Assembly (NCBI GenBank): GCA_964036045.1
Contig: OZ038379.1
Span: 72,632,719-72,696,718 of the forward strand
From: Eutreptiella sp. 'Long Island Sound 2002'
Taxonomy: Eukaryota; Euglenozoa; Euglenophyceae; Eutreptiales; Eutreptiaceae
DNA: 64,000 nt
Reading direction: 5' to 3'
The translations under genes and the position numbers were made by a program. The notes beneath the pieces were generated by a model. The model had not been told where the DNA came from. It saw only the letters and a program-made list of their open reading frames with translations, and made no database searches. Shown in pieces: positions 43,476 through 53,841 of the stretch (the first letter of the stretch is position 1; every line of letters begins with the position of its first letter).

Positions 43476-45690
43476 CGGCTGGTGTTGCTTGGCACCTGTT
43501 CTTGTGCTGTGGTTCGTTGCGTGTTGTGCGCGCGCTCCGGGTTTGCGTCCATGTGCCTTGGATGTGGCCGGCGGCGTGTCTCTCTAGTGTGCCTCGTGGC
43601 CCGGCGCGGTGCGCGGCGCCTCCTCCGGTTTCGTCGCTCTCGCTGCTCCAGTTGGCTTTCCCGACGCCGTGGTACCTTTCCCCCCCCAGGAGGCTTGCGC
43701 CCCCGGCTTTACTGGGCGGCTGCGCGGGGCACGCAGAGGCCGGTCGAGGACGGGGCTCATTGTGCCTGCCGCTAGCACGCGCCAAGAAAGGGGCGCTGGG
43801 CTGGCTCTGCATTGTACCCATTCGGGGCCCCATGATGGGGTTCTCCCTGGCGAGTCCCTGCAGCGTAGGTCTTGTGCTGCGTGCGCTGTGGTGGTTGGCG
43901 TGAGTGGACCCGGTCACTGTTGCGTCCTTCTTTCCTGCGGTGGGTCGGAGCACGTCACGCCCGAGGCCCGTGCGCGTGTGTGTGTGCTCGTTCTTCCTCA
44001 CCAGGTCGGGCGGGCCGGCCTCCCGGGGCGCATTTTGGTGCGCCTCACCTTTCCTCTGGCCGCTTTGTCTTTCTGCTTTGCTCGTCCCCCTCCGGGTTGG
44101 GGTTGCCCCTTTCCTGTTCTCTTTGTTAGTTTTTTTGTCGTTCCCTTTGTGCTCCATGGTTGTCTCTTGCTTTCTCTGAGTTCCGGCCCCGGGAGCCTTG
44201 GGCCTTGGCGCTGTGTGGTCCCCGCCCCCGCTCCCCCCTCGGGGGTTTTTTTTTGTTTTTTTTCTTCTCATTCTTTTTCCTTTTTTTTTCCTCCTGTCCT
44301 TCTTTTCTGCTCCCCCCCCCTTTCTTTCCCAGCCTTTCCCGCCCCCCCCCCCTCCTCTTGTTTGTTTTGTTGGTCTCCTGCTGCTCGGCTCTCCGTGTGC
44401 TCTCGCTGCTTTTGTGTTTCCCGCCTGGCCGCTGGCTGCTCCCTTCTGGTTGCTGCCCCCCGTTCCTTTTGTGTGTCGCGGTTTCCGTTGCTGCTGCTCG
44501 GTGCTCTGTCTTTTTTTACCGCTGCTTTGCTCCTGCCTTCTTGCTTGGCGTTCGTCAGCAGTTCTCGCCTTCTGCTGCCCCCCTCCCCCCGGTGCGCGCG
44601 TGCTGCCTTGTGCTGCCTGTCGTTGCCGCGCTGCGCTGCCCTTCTGTCGGGTGTCCTGCGGTGCCGGTTGCCTTGTATTGTGCTGCGTGTCCTGCTTTGA
44701 TGCCTCGCCTTGCTGTATTGCGGGCTGCTGCACGCTGTGCGGTGCTTGTTGGGGGGTGTATTTGTGTGTTGTGCTGTGCTGTTGGTTGCTGCTGCTTGAT
44801 GTGCCGTGTCTCTGGTCGTGCCGTCCGCTTCGGTTGTTCGCGGTGTCTTTTGCTGTCTGGTTTTGGTCTGCGTTGCCGTGTGCTGTGCTGCGCTGTGTGT
44901 CCCTGACTGCGGTGCTGCTCCGTGCTGCTGCGCGTAGAGCCGCCCGGTGTTGTGCTGTTGGGTGCTGTGTTGTTTTGTTTCGGTCGTTTGGTGCTGTTGC
45001 TTGTGGTGCTGTGCCCTCTGGCGCTGCCTGCCGCCCTGGGGTCCTGTTCTTTGCGGCGCCGTGTTTTGGAGTGTTCCCCCGCGCTGTGTGCTCTTTGCTG
45101 TGTGTGTTTTGTCGCGGCGTGTTTGTGCATGCTGTTGTTCGCCGCTGTGCTGTGTGCTGTGTATGTCCTGGGGTGCTCTGCTGTGTGTCCCCTGTCCTCT
45201 CTGTCTTGTGCGTTGCTGTGCTGCGCGGTGCTGGTGCGCTTGAGTTGTGCTGTTCCTGTGGTGCGTGCCATTTGCTGGCGCCTGGTGCTGTGGTACGTTG
45301 CTGTGTATTGTGCATTTCCCTTTGGTGTGCTGTGGTGCGATGCTGGGTCTGATGGCCCGTGTTTGTCTTCTGGTGGCGTCTTTTGGTGTCGGTGTGACTG
45401 TCCCGCCGCTGGCCTGCTTCCCTCTGCTTTGTGCAGTTTGCTGTGGTGCCCTGCTTTCCTGTGTTGTGTTCCTTGGTGCTGTGCTTTCGGGTGGTTCTGT
45501 GCTGTTGTGCTCTGCTGTCAATTTGCGGTGCTGTTCCTGCTTGCTTTGCCCTCCTGTGGCCTGTAGTGCGGCGCCATGCTGTGCTGTGTTGTGCTGCTGG
45601 TTGTCTGTGCTGTTTTTTGCCCGTTGGTGGCATCTGTGTGCTGTGGTGCCCCTTTCCTCCCTGCATGCACAAAAAACATTGATTATTACC
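43476..45690 (+). repeat. Adenine-poor block S2, paralogue of S1
   Basis: Collinear with 31,121-33,590 (see landmarks there). Strong T/C/G bias on the plus strand, with long pyrimidine runs at 44,240-44,360. The 862-codon minus-strand frame (43,297-45,885) is mostly a product of this composition. Confidence 0.7.
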
Positions 45691-45720
45691 CTGTGTTCCC
45701 CTGCGCTGGTCTCTGTGTCG

Positions 45721-45908
45721 GTGGATCACGTCGTTGATGAAACTGGTCTCGTCGATAGCCGCTCCATTGCTGATCCCGGCGTCACAGTGCACTTGCTTCA
45801 CTTGTTTGTACATGTACAGCAACCAGGTCCTCATCGAATTCTTGTTGCAGCCCTCTTTGGTTTTTGTTTTGAATTGTACAGCCACTTTAATGTCCGGACA
45901 GGGACACA
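45721..45908 (-). CDS. Possible coding exon downstream of block S2
   Basis: Minus-strand segment reading DIKVAVQFKTKTKEG, MRTWLLYMYKQVKQVHCDAG and AIDETSFINDVIHRHRD looks like real protein, unlike the low-complexity frame that continues it. A GTAATA donor-like site follows near 45,690. No family recognised; start and partner exons unknown. Confidence 0.3.
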
Positions 45909-46918
45909 GCCCTCAATCAGAGTGATGTGTATAGACAAACGTGCTTGGCTCTCCCTAGCACTATGTGAGGGTTCTAGCCATGGAGGAACCTTGGAACTCG
46001 CCCTGATGGGTAGGGTTGTAGAGAACTAGGTTGCCTTGGCACGCGCCCATGTGGGTGCCTGGTTGGTTGCACATAGAACTGGCGGCTTGACAGAATGAGA
46101 TCAGGATCAAGGGGAGGGATGGGGGCGCTGTGGTGTGAGACGTGGTGAGACGTGAGACGTGGACGAAATCAGCCGAGGCTTACTCATGTGTCGGAAGTAC
46201 TGAGAAGTGTGCAGGCAGGGGGGGGGGCGGGGGAGGGGATCTGGATGTGGCTCTGAGGACCGAGTGATACCTGTGGTGGCCTTACCGTAGTAATGGAGCG
46301 GTTTCCGCTTCAAAAATTGAACTCACAGGTTAAGGGACTCACAGGTCAACTTCAGCCTTCAAGGGGACTGGGAAGAGGATCTCAGGGTACTTTATCAATC
46401 TGTCAGCATGCAGCGTCAGGGCAAACGCCGTTTGTGAGTTGGCTCGGTGCACTGGAGTGCTGCGTACATTTAGTCCAGGTACCACGGGATTTCCGGGGAC
46501 TGCTCGCGGGGTTCCGGTATCCAGAACCAGCAATAGTAGTATTCAAAACCTTCAGGTTCATACCACCAGTGAATGCCGAGGTACCACATGACAGCAATGG
46601 ATGAGGAAAAAGGCTGTGACTTGGATGATTCACTGGAAGGGGCAGCGGCCTCGCTATTTGGGACGGGGTACACTCTGTGTTTGGCCGAGAATAAACCGAA
46701 TGCTGGGGGGGGGTAGGGCAAGCGATGGGGGGGGGTGAAAGAGACTCTGGCGTTGAACTCACTGACGGGGGCGGCTCGGCCGGAGGCAGTTGGGGGGGCT
46801 GAAGCTCAGAAGAAATCTGTGATCCGTCGGTTGGAACTGTCAGCGCCGGGGGGTTGGGGGGGGTGCCACCGGTTCAGGGGCGTAGGTGTCACTACGCATT
46901 TTGCGTGGCCGAGGGTCG
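45909..46918. other. 3' flank of the LINE, G-run rich
   Basis: No supported gene. Contains many G runs of 6-9 bases on the plus strand from about 46,200 to 46,918. It may include the LINE 3' UTR; I found no clear poly(A) or target duplication marking the end. Confidence 0.35.
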
Positions 46919-48280
46919 TCAGTGTCCCGGCTGCGGTTCCTGGGTGGTTGTTTGGGACGCATGGGCAATTTGTTTTTGTGGGTGGGTGGCCTCTATGAGG
47001 GGGGGGGTTGGACTGAGTCTGGCAGGTGGTCTGGAGGCAGGGGATAGTGGTAATCGCTGTGCGCCTGTGGGGTGTGTGATGTGCTGTAGGTGCTGTGTGG
47101 TGTGCCCCAGGTGTTGAGACCTTGGGGGGGGGGCGCGGAAGGGGGGGGGATCTTCGGCTAGCCAAGTGAGTGCTTTGGACAGAGCGCCTTTCAACTGTCG
47201 CTGGCGCTGGGGGAGTGCATTTTTAAAAGGCAAAACGCGCTGGGGTTTCGTTTCGCCTGTGTTGGGTGTAGTCATGGCTTCGTACAGGGTGGAGGGCACC
47301 AAAGATTTGACGAAATTTCGTTTGTCTCCCCGGTGGGAGCACTGGGCCCAGGAGGTGCTTGCTACCTGGTTGAAGGGCGGCGGCCACGCATGCATGAAGC
47401 TTTTCACAATGTGGTCAGCGCTGGGGCAATGGGACAAGAAGGAGGCTGCATCGAGGGTGTGTGACTGTGAGCATTTGTGGCAAATTCGGGGGGTCCTGTC
47501 GTTGTGGAATGCATATATAAGAAAATTCATTTTGCCTGATGACCATTTGAAGGGGAGTCCGGAGAACCACGATGAGTGATTGTGAAAGAAAAAACTGGAC
47601 GGCACATGGATGTTGTAGTGGTGATGACGGGGGATGAGGGCCCTCGATACAGAGGTTGTCAGGCGATGACAGACGGGCAAGCTACCGAAGGATACAGTTC
47701 TCAGGGGGGGTGGGGGCAGCAACTCAGGAGAGGATGATGAGCTGTATGCAATCCACTTGGAGAACAGATCCGAACATTCATTCCCCTGAAATCCTGCATG
47801 TCCTTTGATCCATGCAAATTGCGTTGACACAAATGTAGGCATTTGAGCTTGAAGAGAGGAGTAAGCCTTAACCCATGTGCTATGCGATGAGCGTGATGCC
47901 ATTAGGTCTGACTGGTGCAATGTGAATCACTTGTTCGTTATCTCCAAGAATAATGCACTGCATGGGTTGGTTTAGGGAGGATACCCATCGAAGAAACATA
48001 ATGCCGGCCCAGTACTCAGATCCCTCAGGGGAAAGGTAGGGGGATGGGGGGCACAGAACCAGGATTCTACCGTTGGCTTTGTAGATGGTGGCAGCAGAGC
48101 TGAAACCTCCTTGCCCTGCTGAACCATCCAGGTACAGCCAGGTTGTTTCAGAGGAGGCCTCTTGCAGAAGTTGGGATGCTCTGTTGCAGTTCCACGCTTT
48201 GAGGTCTTCACTTCGTAGGGAGTGGGGGGGTAAACCGTGGACCTGGTACAGGTATCCCAAGGGTGTAGATTTTTTTGGGA
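46919..48280 (-). pseudogene. LINE ORF2 C-terminus: RNase H and zinc-finger tail
   Basis: After a frameshift in an A7 run near 48,275 the frame reads WLYLDGSAGQGGFSSAATIY (first Asp), SEYWAGIMFLRWV (Glu) and QCIILGDNEQVI (second Asp), an RNase H fold. A second frameshift near 47,890 leads to FAWIKGHAGFQGNECSDLF, with the late His and Asp of the domain. The tail has CHKCSQSHTLDAASFLSHC (about 47,480), a CCHC-type motif common at LINE C-termini, then Pro-rich sequence ending at TGA 46,919-46,921. RNase H would remove RNA from the RNA-DNA hybrid during target-primed reverse transcription. Confidence 0.7.
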
Positions 48281-50435
48281 ACCCTGGCGATTGAAGGTTG
48301 TGTCGTCCCCTGGGAAGTAAATGGATCCTTGGTCGCAGAAGGTATCAGTCACGATGCCTCTGTGGATGCCAGGGTCTGTGTTTTGGTGGCGTTGTTTGTT
48401 TCCCCACTTAGTAACTCTGTTGTTGCGGTATGTGGTGAAACGAACATAGGCCTGTCCATTTTTTTGGAGCAGGTGTGGTGGGGTGTTGATTTCAGAATTG
48501 GTGGTGTTGAATCTTAATTGGAGACTGTGACAGGCGTCGCTGACCAGCTTAAGGACCATCGAAATTTTCTCGTTGAGTGCTGCTTGCTGAAAAAGTTGGT
48601 TGCTTTCGTCCGGGCCCTCGTTGTTCAAGTAATGGATGTCCGCATTGACAGTAGAGATGTTTAGGCAGTGTTGGAAGTGGCGCCCGTCAAGTCCCCCATG
48701 GGGTCTGGGAGTGTATTTGTCTCTGTTAGACACCAACCTGGAGATGCGGTTGCTTTTCTCTGGATCACGGTCAATGGCAATGTTTTTCCAAATGATGTTT
48801 TGCAGGAAGTGAAGCTGTGATTGTTCCAGTGGGTGTGCCATGAGGCGATATTGGAGAGTGGGGATGAGTTGGAGGTTCACCAGTCGGATATATTCAGAAA
48901 GAGTGATGTTGAGTGGGTGTAAGAAAGTGGAAAAAGACGTGATTTCAGATTTAGCCAGTTCATACGTGATAGTGGGGTCGGGATCTGTAAACAGATGGAC
49001 ACCGAGGTGTTTGTATACCTTCTGGGGCGCGAGGGTTTTTGGGTCGATGGTTGACAGCCTTTTTCCAGGGGGCGCTGTGATTGTGGTTTGAGGGGCCTTT
49101 CCCATGCTGTGGAGTTCTGTTTTGCTTACGTTGATGTCTAGGCCCCATGCCCTACCCTTGGAGTTGTAGAAGGATAGGATATCTTGTATGCGTTGGGAGG
49201 ATTCAGAGCGGTACAGCAGGTCATCCACAAATGCATGGCTAGATTCATGTTGTGTGATGGGAGTGGACACGTGGTGAGGGACAGCGAATAATAAGACATT
49301 CACATACAACACGAACAGAATCTGTGATAAGGGACATCCTTGGCAGACGCCCCTGGTTTGCAGGTGTGATGCACTGGTGTGGCCGTTAACTACCGGGTAA
49401 TCTCGTGGAGCTCGGTAGAGCCCTCGGATGAGACGGATGAGGGGGGAGGGGAGGCGGTAGTGTTCCAGGGTCTTAAACAGAGACCCGTCAGGGACACTGT
49501 TGAAAGCTTTGTTGAAATCTATGTAGAGGCTGTATGAAGCCGGGCAGTTTTGGTATTTGGCTAATAGCTGAAATATGTGATCTGAGCACCGGCGGTATGG
49601 AAGGCCCCCGAGCTGGGCTTTGTGGATCAGGCCATAAAACGAGGAAATTTCGTATAGGTGTTTGGCAGCGTGAGTGGCCAACATTTTATAGAGTGTGTTG
49701 AGGAGGGCGATTGGTCTGTAGTTCACCGGGTCGTGTGGTGGGCCTTTTTTGTAAAGCAAGACCACGTTGGCTTCCAACCACTCATCAGGCATATCGTTGG
49801 TAAGGTGAAGGCTGCACACAGAGAGCAGAAATCGTTTCACTGCTTCAGGTGAGATGTGGAAGAGGTAACCATTCGTGGAGTCTCGGCCACCCGCCTTTGA
49901 AGGTTTGCAGGAGTGCAGGTAGGAGGTGAATCTGTGCCATGAGATTTCTGGCGTAGGGGTGATGGCCGTGGTGGGGGGGCACTTTGGCGTATGCTGGAGG
50001 AGTTCTTCGGCAGTGTGTGCACTGGGCTCGTAGTTTAGAGGACCGCCCAGCGTGAGTAGGGTGTCGGAAAAACATTCGGTGAGACGTTTAGTGTCACATG
50101 TTAGTTTGCCTGTGTTTGGGTCTTTTAACGAGGCTGCTCGATGTTCCGTTGGGTTTGCTGCTTCGTTGAGTGTTTTTTTGATGTTTGTTTTTTGGATGAG
50201 GCACCTGTGTATTTTTGACTGTTTGGATTTGTTGTAAGTGTCATCCCATTGGTGGATTGCATCGTTCAATTGTGCCATTTGGGCCGAAAACTGCGGGTGC
50301 GTTGGGGGGGGGGCATCATTTAACGCCTGGCGAATGGATTTGACGGCTCGGGAGTCGGATTTGATGCGGGGGGCTGTGGTGTTGTGGTATTGAGCGCTTA
50401 GCTCCCGAATGACCATGGAGGTGTATTTTTGGACC
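48275..50435 (-). pseudogene. LINE ORF2 reverse transcriptase
   Basis: Open frame of about 720 codons. Motifs in order: RPIALLNTLYKMLATHAAKH, SLYIDFNKAFNSV (motif A Asp), GVCQGCPLSQILFVLYVN (motif B), HAFVDDLLYRS (motif C, catalytic FVDD) and KVYKHLGVHL. This is a typical non-LTR RT with its thumb and connection. Its N-terminal edge is the LTR element insertion; removing that element and one GTAG copy rejoins it in frame to the endonuclease (NTRLAT then VQKYTSMVIREL). Ends at a frameshift into RNase H. Confidence 0.85.
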
Positions 50436-50439
50436 GTAG

Positions 50440-50779
50440 TGAAGCGGTAGCGGCAGGGCCTCCCTACCGCTACCCGCTGTGGCTCGCACGTGCGCTGAAT
50501 AGCGCAATTTATGACGTAAAATGGGATTACGAAGGCTACAGAACAATAGCGAGGATTGCCGTTTTTTATGTTAAAATAGCAGGTTTTTATAATAAATTTA
50601 TGCTGTTGTGCCCCATTTTGTAATTATTCGCGAGATTTTACTGTTTTTCTGTGTTTTCACAGGCATCTATGTAGATTTGGAAGGCCTTAGAACAGTTTAA
50701 GCAACTTAATCCGACTCACGAAATGTTTGATTCTTGCAGAAATTGCGGTGCTTTGCAAGGGGTCCACGAAAACGCTTCA
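50440..50779 (+). repeat. 5' LTR of nested element
   Basis: 340 bp. Differs from the 3' LTR by a 13-14 bp length change near GGAAGGCC (about 50,685) and scattered substitutions. Confidence 0.85.
50687..50698 (+). promoter_or_regulatory. LTR segment complementary to primer-binding site
   Basis: TTAGAACAGTTT is the exact reverse complement of 50,780-50,791. If transcription starts near here, the RNA 5' end could pair with the primer-binding site. Confidence 0.45.
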
Positions 50780-50791
50780 AAACTGTTCTAA
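50780..50791 (+). promoter_or_regulatory. Primer-binding site without tRNA-type TGG
   Basis: AAACTGTTCTAA starts immediately after the 5' LTR. It lacks the TGG expected for pairing with a tRNA CCA end. Confidence 0.45.
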
Positions 50792-51110
50792 CAACCCTGA
50801 ACAGGGACAGCCGCCGGCCGCAGCGCATCGCAGCGCCGAGGAGCCGCGCCAACACGCGCTGAAGCCAGGGGGCGCTGGGCGCAGCGCCAGTCAGCACCGC
50901 AACTTGGCCGTCAGCCGCAGCAAGCAGCCAGAGGAGAGGCAGCAAGTGCCTCCGCAGCGTCCCGGATGAGCAGCAGCTACAGCAGCGGCGTCAGGACGTG
51001 GGGACCGCGAAATGGCGGCTACAACCTGGACAGCATGAGCGACGCGTCAGACTGGAGCCCCAGTCCAAGGCCAAGTTCGAGCCGCAGTCCCGCGTTCGAG
51101 CAACAGAGGT

Positions 51111-52034
51111 ATGGCCCTTCCAGCCGTCAACCCTATGGCCGTGGTAACCAGTACTGCGGCAGCACCGGCCGTCCCAAGAGCGGCAGTACCAGCCGCAATC
51201 CGGATTACCGTGACGGCCACCCAGCCGTCCAACGAGAACTCTTCCGCAAGCCGGACCATCGTCAAGCAGCGTGGGAGCGCCAACCAGCAGCCTGGAGAAC
51301 GCCGGAGCGCCAATCAGCGCTCCACCGAAGACAAGGTCCAAGCCGTGGTCACGCAGACCGTGGTCAAGCGTCGAGGGAGCCCCAACCTGCGCCCCAGAAA
51401 GCGCCAGAGTACCGACCAGTACCCCAACGTGGAGCAGAGTTCACCGGAAATCCACGCAACCCCAGTCCCAGTCTCAGTCCCAGTCCCAGTCCCAAGCTCG
51501 GAGATTGCCATCCTCCCAACCGATACGGTGGAGTTCAAGGCCTGGGCCGCAGAGATGACAGCGTGGGCGAGGAATGCAGCAGCGGAGATCCGGACCCTGA
51601 AGTCGGAGCAGGAGAGTCTGCAAGAGCGAGTGCGCCGCCTGGAGAAGACGTCCAAGACAAAGTCCGCTACAGGCGAAGCGGAGAAAAGGGTGGAAGTCGT
51701 GGAGGACTTCCAGACGCCGAAAAAGACCGCCCCAACCAGCGGAGCGACCAACCAAGACAGTGGGACGCAGACGCCTGGCAGTGGCAGCCGTCGTTGGAGA
51801 CGGTAATAATTTAAAATTCCGTTTGTTGGAACACCTGTGGGCAAGTCCAGTCTTGTCAGACTTGCCGTGCTGAGAGCCCAGTCTTGTCAGGCTCCACCAA
51901 CCAGGTATATATGTGGGTCTTAAAACCCATGTATATATGGGGCAGATCAACCCCTGGCACACGCACCCGCACTTGTACAATACAGTGCACGGTGCCTGGG
52001 TAAGGCACGAACTGACACAGCAACATGGATTTGA
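51111..52034 (+). CDS. Coiled-coil (Gag-like?) protein of nested LTR element
   Basis: From ATG 51,111: Ala/Val/Pro-rich start, a Gln/Arg/Asn-rich disordered part, a Val-Pro repeat (VPVSVPVPVPSSE), then an amphipathic helix (EFKAWAAEMTAWARNAAAEI, RTLKSEQESLQERVRRLE) and RRWRR followed by TAA TAA (51,804-51,809). If these and a third TAA are read, the frame continues 70 more codons to TGA 52,032-52,034. An overlapping frame (50,966-51,814, starting MSSSYSSGVRTWG) is also open and Ser/Arg/Gln-rich; I cannot decide which is translated, or whether a frameshift joins them. By position it is the gag slot. Confidence 0.4.
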
Positions 52035-52289
52035 TGCTGGATTACAGTACTGTGTGCGTGCCTTTCCTGTTGTTTGGTTTTTAAAAGCATGGAGGTTTTC
52101 GGGAAACTGAAAATCTCGCCAGGTTTTCAAAACAAACGGGGCAGGCCACCCAAGGCCTTTTTCTTAATCTTTTCCTAGTGAGGCAAAGCAGGTTTTTGCC
52201 TGAGGGTAGTATTGGTGCTCCCCACCGGACACCTAGGAAAAGGCTACCTCTGGGGTTTGTTTTTCCCCTTGGGGGATAAACAAACCTTT

Positions 52290-52300
52290 AAGTAGGGGGG
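52290..52300 (+). promoter_or_regulatory. Polypurine tract of nested LTR element
   Basis: AAGTAGGGGGG directly upstream of the 3' LTR, the usual primer for plus-strand DNA synthesis. Confidence 0.7.
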
Positions 52301-52653
52301 TGAAGCGCTAGCGGCAGGGTCTCCCTACTGCTACCCACTGTGGCTCGCACGTGCGCTGAATAGCGCAATTTATGACGTAAGATGGGATTACGAAGGCTAC
52401 AGAACAATAGCGAGGATTGCCGTTTTTTATATTAAAATAGCAGTTTTTTATAATAAATTTATGCTGTTGTGCCCCATTTTGTAATTATTCGCGAGATTTT
52501 ATTGTTTATCCGTGTTTTCACAGGCATCTATGTAGATTTGGAAGGCCTGTGGCTAACGCCTTAGAACAGTATAAGCAACTTAAACCGACTCACGAAATGT
52601 TCGATTCTTGCAGAAATTGCGGTGCTTTGCAAGGGGTCCACGAAAACGCTTCA
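52301..52653 (+). repeat. 3' LTR of nested element
   Basis: 353 bp; about 95% like the 5' LTR by eye. The self-complementary segment here is TTAGAACAGTAT, one mismatch from the 5' copy. Confidence 0.85.
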
Positions 52654-52657
52654 GTAG

Positions 52658-53831
52658 CAAGGCGGGTGTTTTTGATGAGAGGGGTAAATGATTGGCACCA
52701 ATCAGACATTTCTTTCAGTGCATCGTTGAACGTGCTGATCTCAGACTTGTTGAGCTTTCTGAAAACACGTTTGGTAATTGTAGATGAGTGCAGGGGGGGG
52801 GGGGGGGCAGAAAGGGGGCACGAGGAGGGATGGTGATCAGTAGCACGGTTCTCTGAGTGAATGCTGGCATCCAAAAGGGACATCTTCTCTAGTGAGGCCG
52901 GGGAAATGAAAATGTAGTCTAGTCTAGATGAGCTGGTACGGTGTCCTTGTGGATACCTGGTGGACTCGCGTGTTGTAGGGTTAGCCAGGCGGTAGGTATT
53001 GCCTAGTAGGGGTGGGCTGGCCGTGGCTGGGTGTCTGATCCATGGCCAATGATTGTCACTCAGAAGCCCCTGGCTGTCCAAGGCGGGATGAATCAGACAA
53101 TTGAAGTCACCCCCCAACAGGAAGCTTGGAAATTGCTTGAGGAGGGGGCGTAAGCTGGTTTCCACTTTCCTTCTCCATACCTCGCCTGCAGGCGCGTACA
53201 CAGAAGCGACTAGGAGAGGTGGTGTACCGGGCAGGGTTAGGAGGGCAGCTGTGATGAGTCCATCTTTGTATCGATTATCGCAAGGGGTGACTGGCTTAGA
53301 AGGGGTGAGAAGGCTAAACCGGACCCGTGTTCGTGGTGGCGGGATAAGTTTGAGAAAATCACACCTCTGTGACCTCTTTGGTTGTAAATGTGGGGCAGGA
53401 GGGTTTTCTTTTCGAGTTCTTGAAGGAAAACAATGTCGAAGCCTTGCTTGAAGTGTTGCAAAAGAAGGGGGGTCCAAGGCTTCTTTTCTGTAACGTGGGT
53501 GACGGCACAGATGGTGTGGATTAGGCTTTTTGGTGATGACTTTGCCAGAGCGTAGCCTTTTTTCATTTTGGTTGTCACTTGGGGGGGGGGAGGGGGTTCT
53601 TGGGTTGGAGGGTGGCTCGAGTCAAGAAGTGTTTGAATTATGTGTTGGACGTGCGGCAACCGTCAGGGGGGTGGTGGGTTCAAGGTCGGTCGCCGTGAGG
53701 TGTGTGAGATCTGGGGGTAAGGGAGGAGAAGGGAAAAAAGGCACGGTGTTCATGTGGGATTCCACAAGGGTCGAGGCAGACGGGGCTGCTATGCCAGCCC
53801 CGATGAGCACGTCCTTCAGACTTTTCACCAT
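52658..53831 (-). pseudogene. LINE ORF2 endonuclease domain
   Basis: Likely start ATG 53,831 (MVKSLKDVLIGAGIAAPSAS). After a frameshift near 53,655 comes FDIVFLQELEKK (Glu of the apurinic-endonuclease fold), and after another near 53,300 FLLGGDFNCL (Asp/Asn), SSRLDYIFISP and RATDHHPSSC (Asp-His). These are the expected catalytic landmarks of an APE-type LINE endonuclease, which nicks target DNA. The frame then runs into the LTR element at 52,657. A run of about 16 G on the plus strand near 52,792 encodes a Pro run. Confidence 0.75.
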
Positions 53832-53841
53832 GGCATTTGCA

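Larger units (their letters stand above)
50440..52653 (+). mobile_element. Small LTR retrotransposon (2.2 kb) nested in LINE ORF2
   Basis: LTRs at 50,440-50,779 and 52,301-52,653 begin TGAAGC and end GCTTCA, a short inverted repeat as usual for LTRs. The target duplication GTAG lies at 50,436-50,439 and 52,654-52,657. A polypurine tract (AAGTAGGGGGG) precedes the 3' LTR. The interior holds a single ORF with a coiled coil and no RT or integrase, so it is non-autonomous. Excision of element plus one GTAG restores the LINE frame. A 12-bp match between primer site and LTR suggests self-priming. Confidence 0.85.

Noticed and set aside
43297-45885. 862-codon minus-strand ORF, Gln/Thr/Arg-rich
   Set aside because: Mostly the complement of the adenine-poor block S2, where stops are rare by composition. 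Only its first ~60 residues look protein-like and are listed separately.
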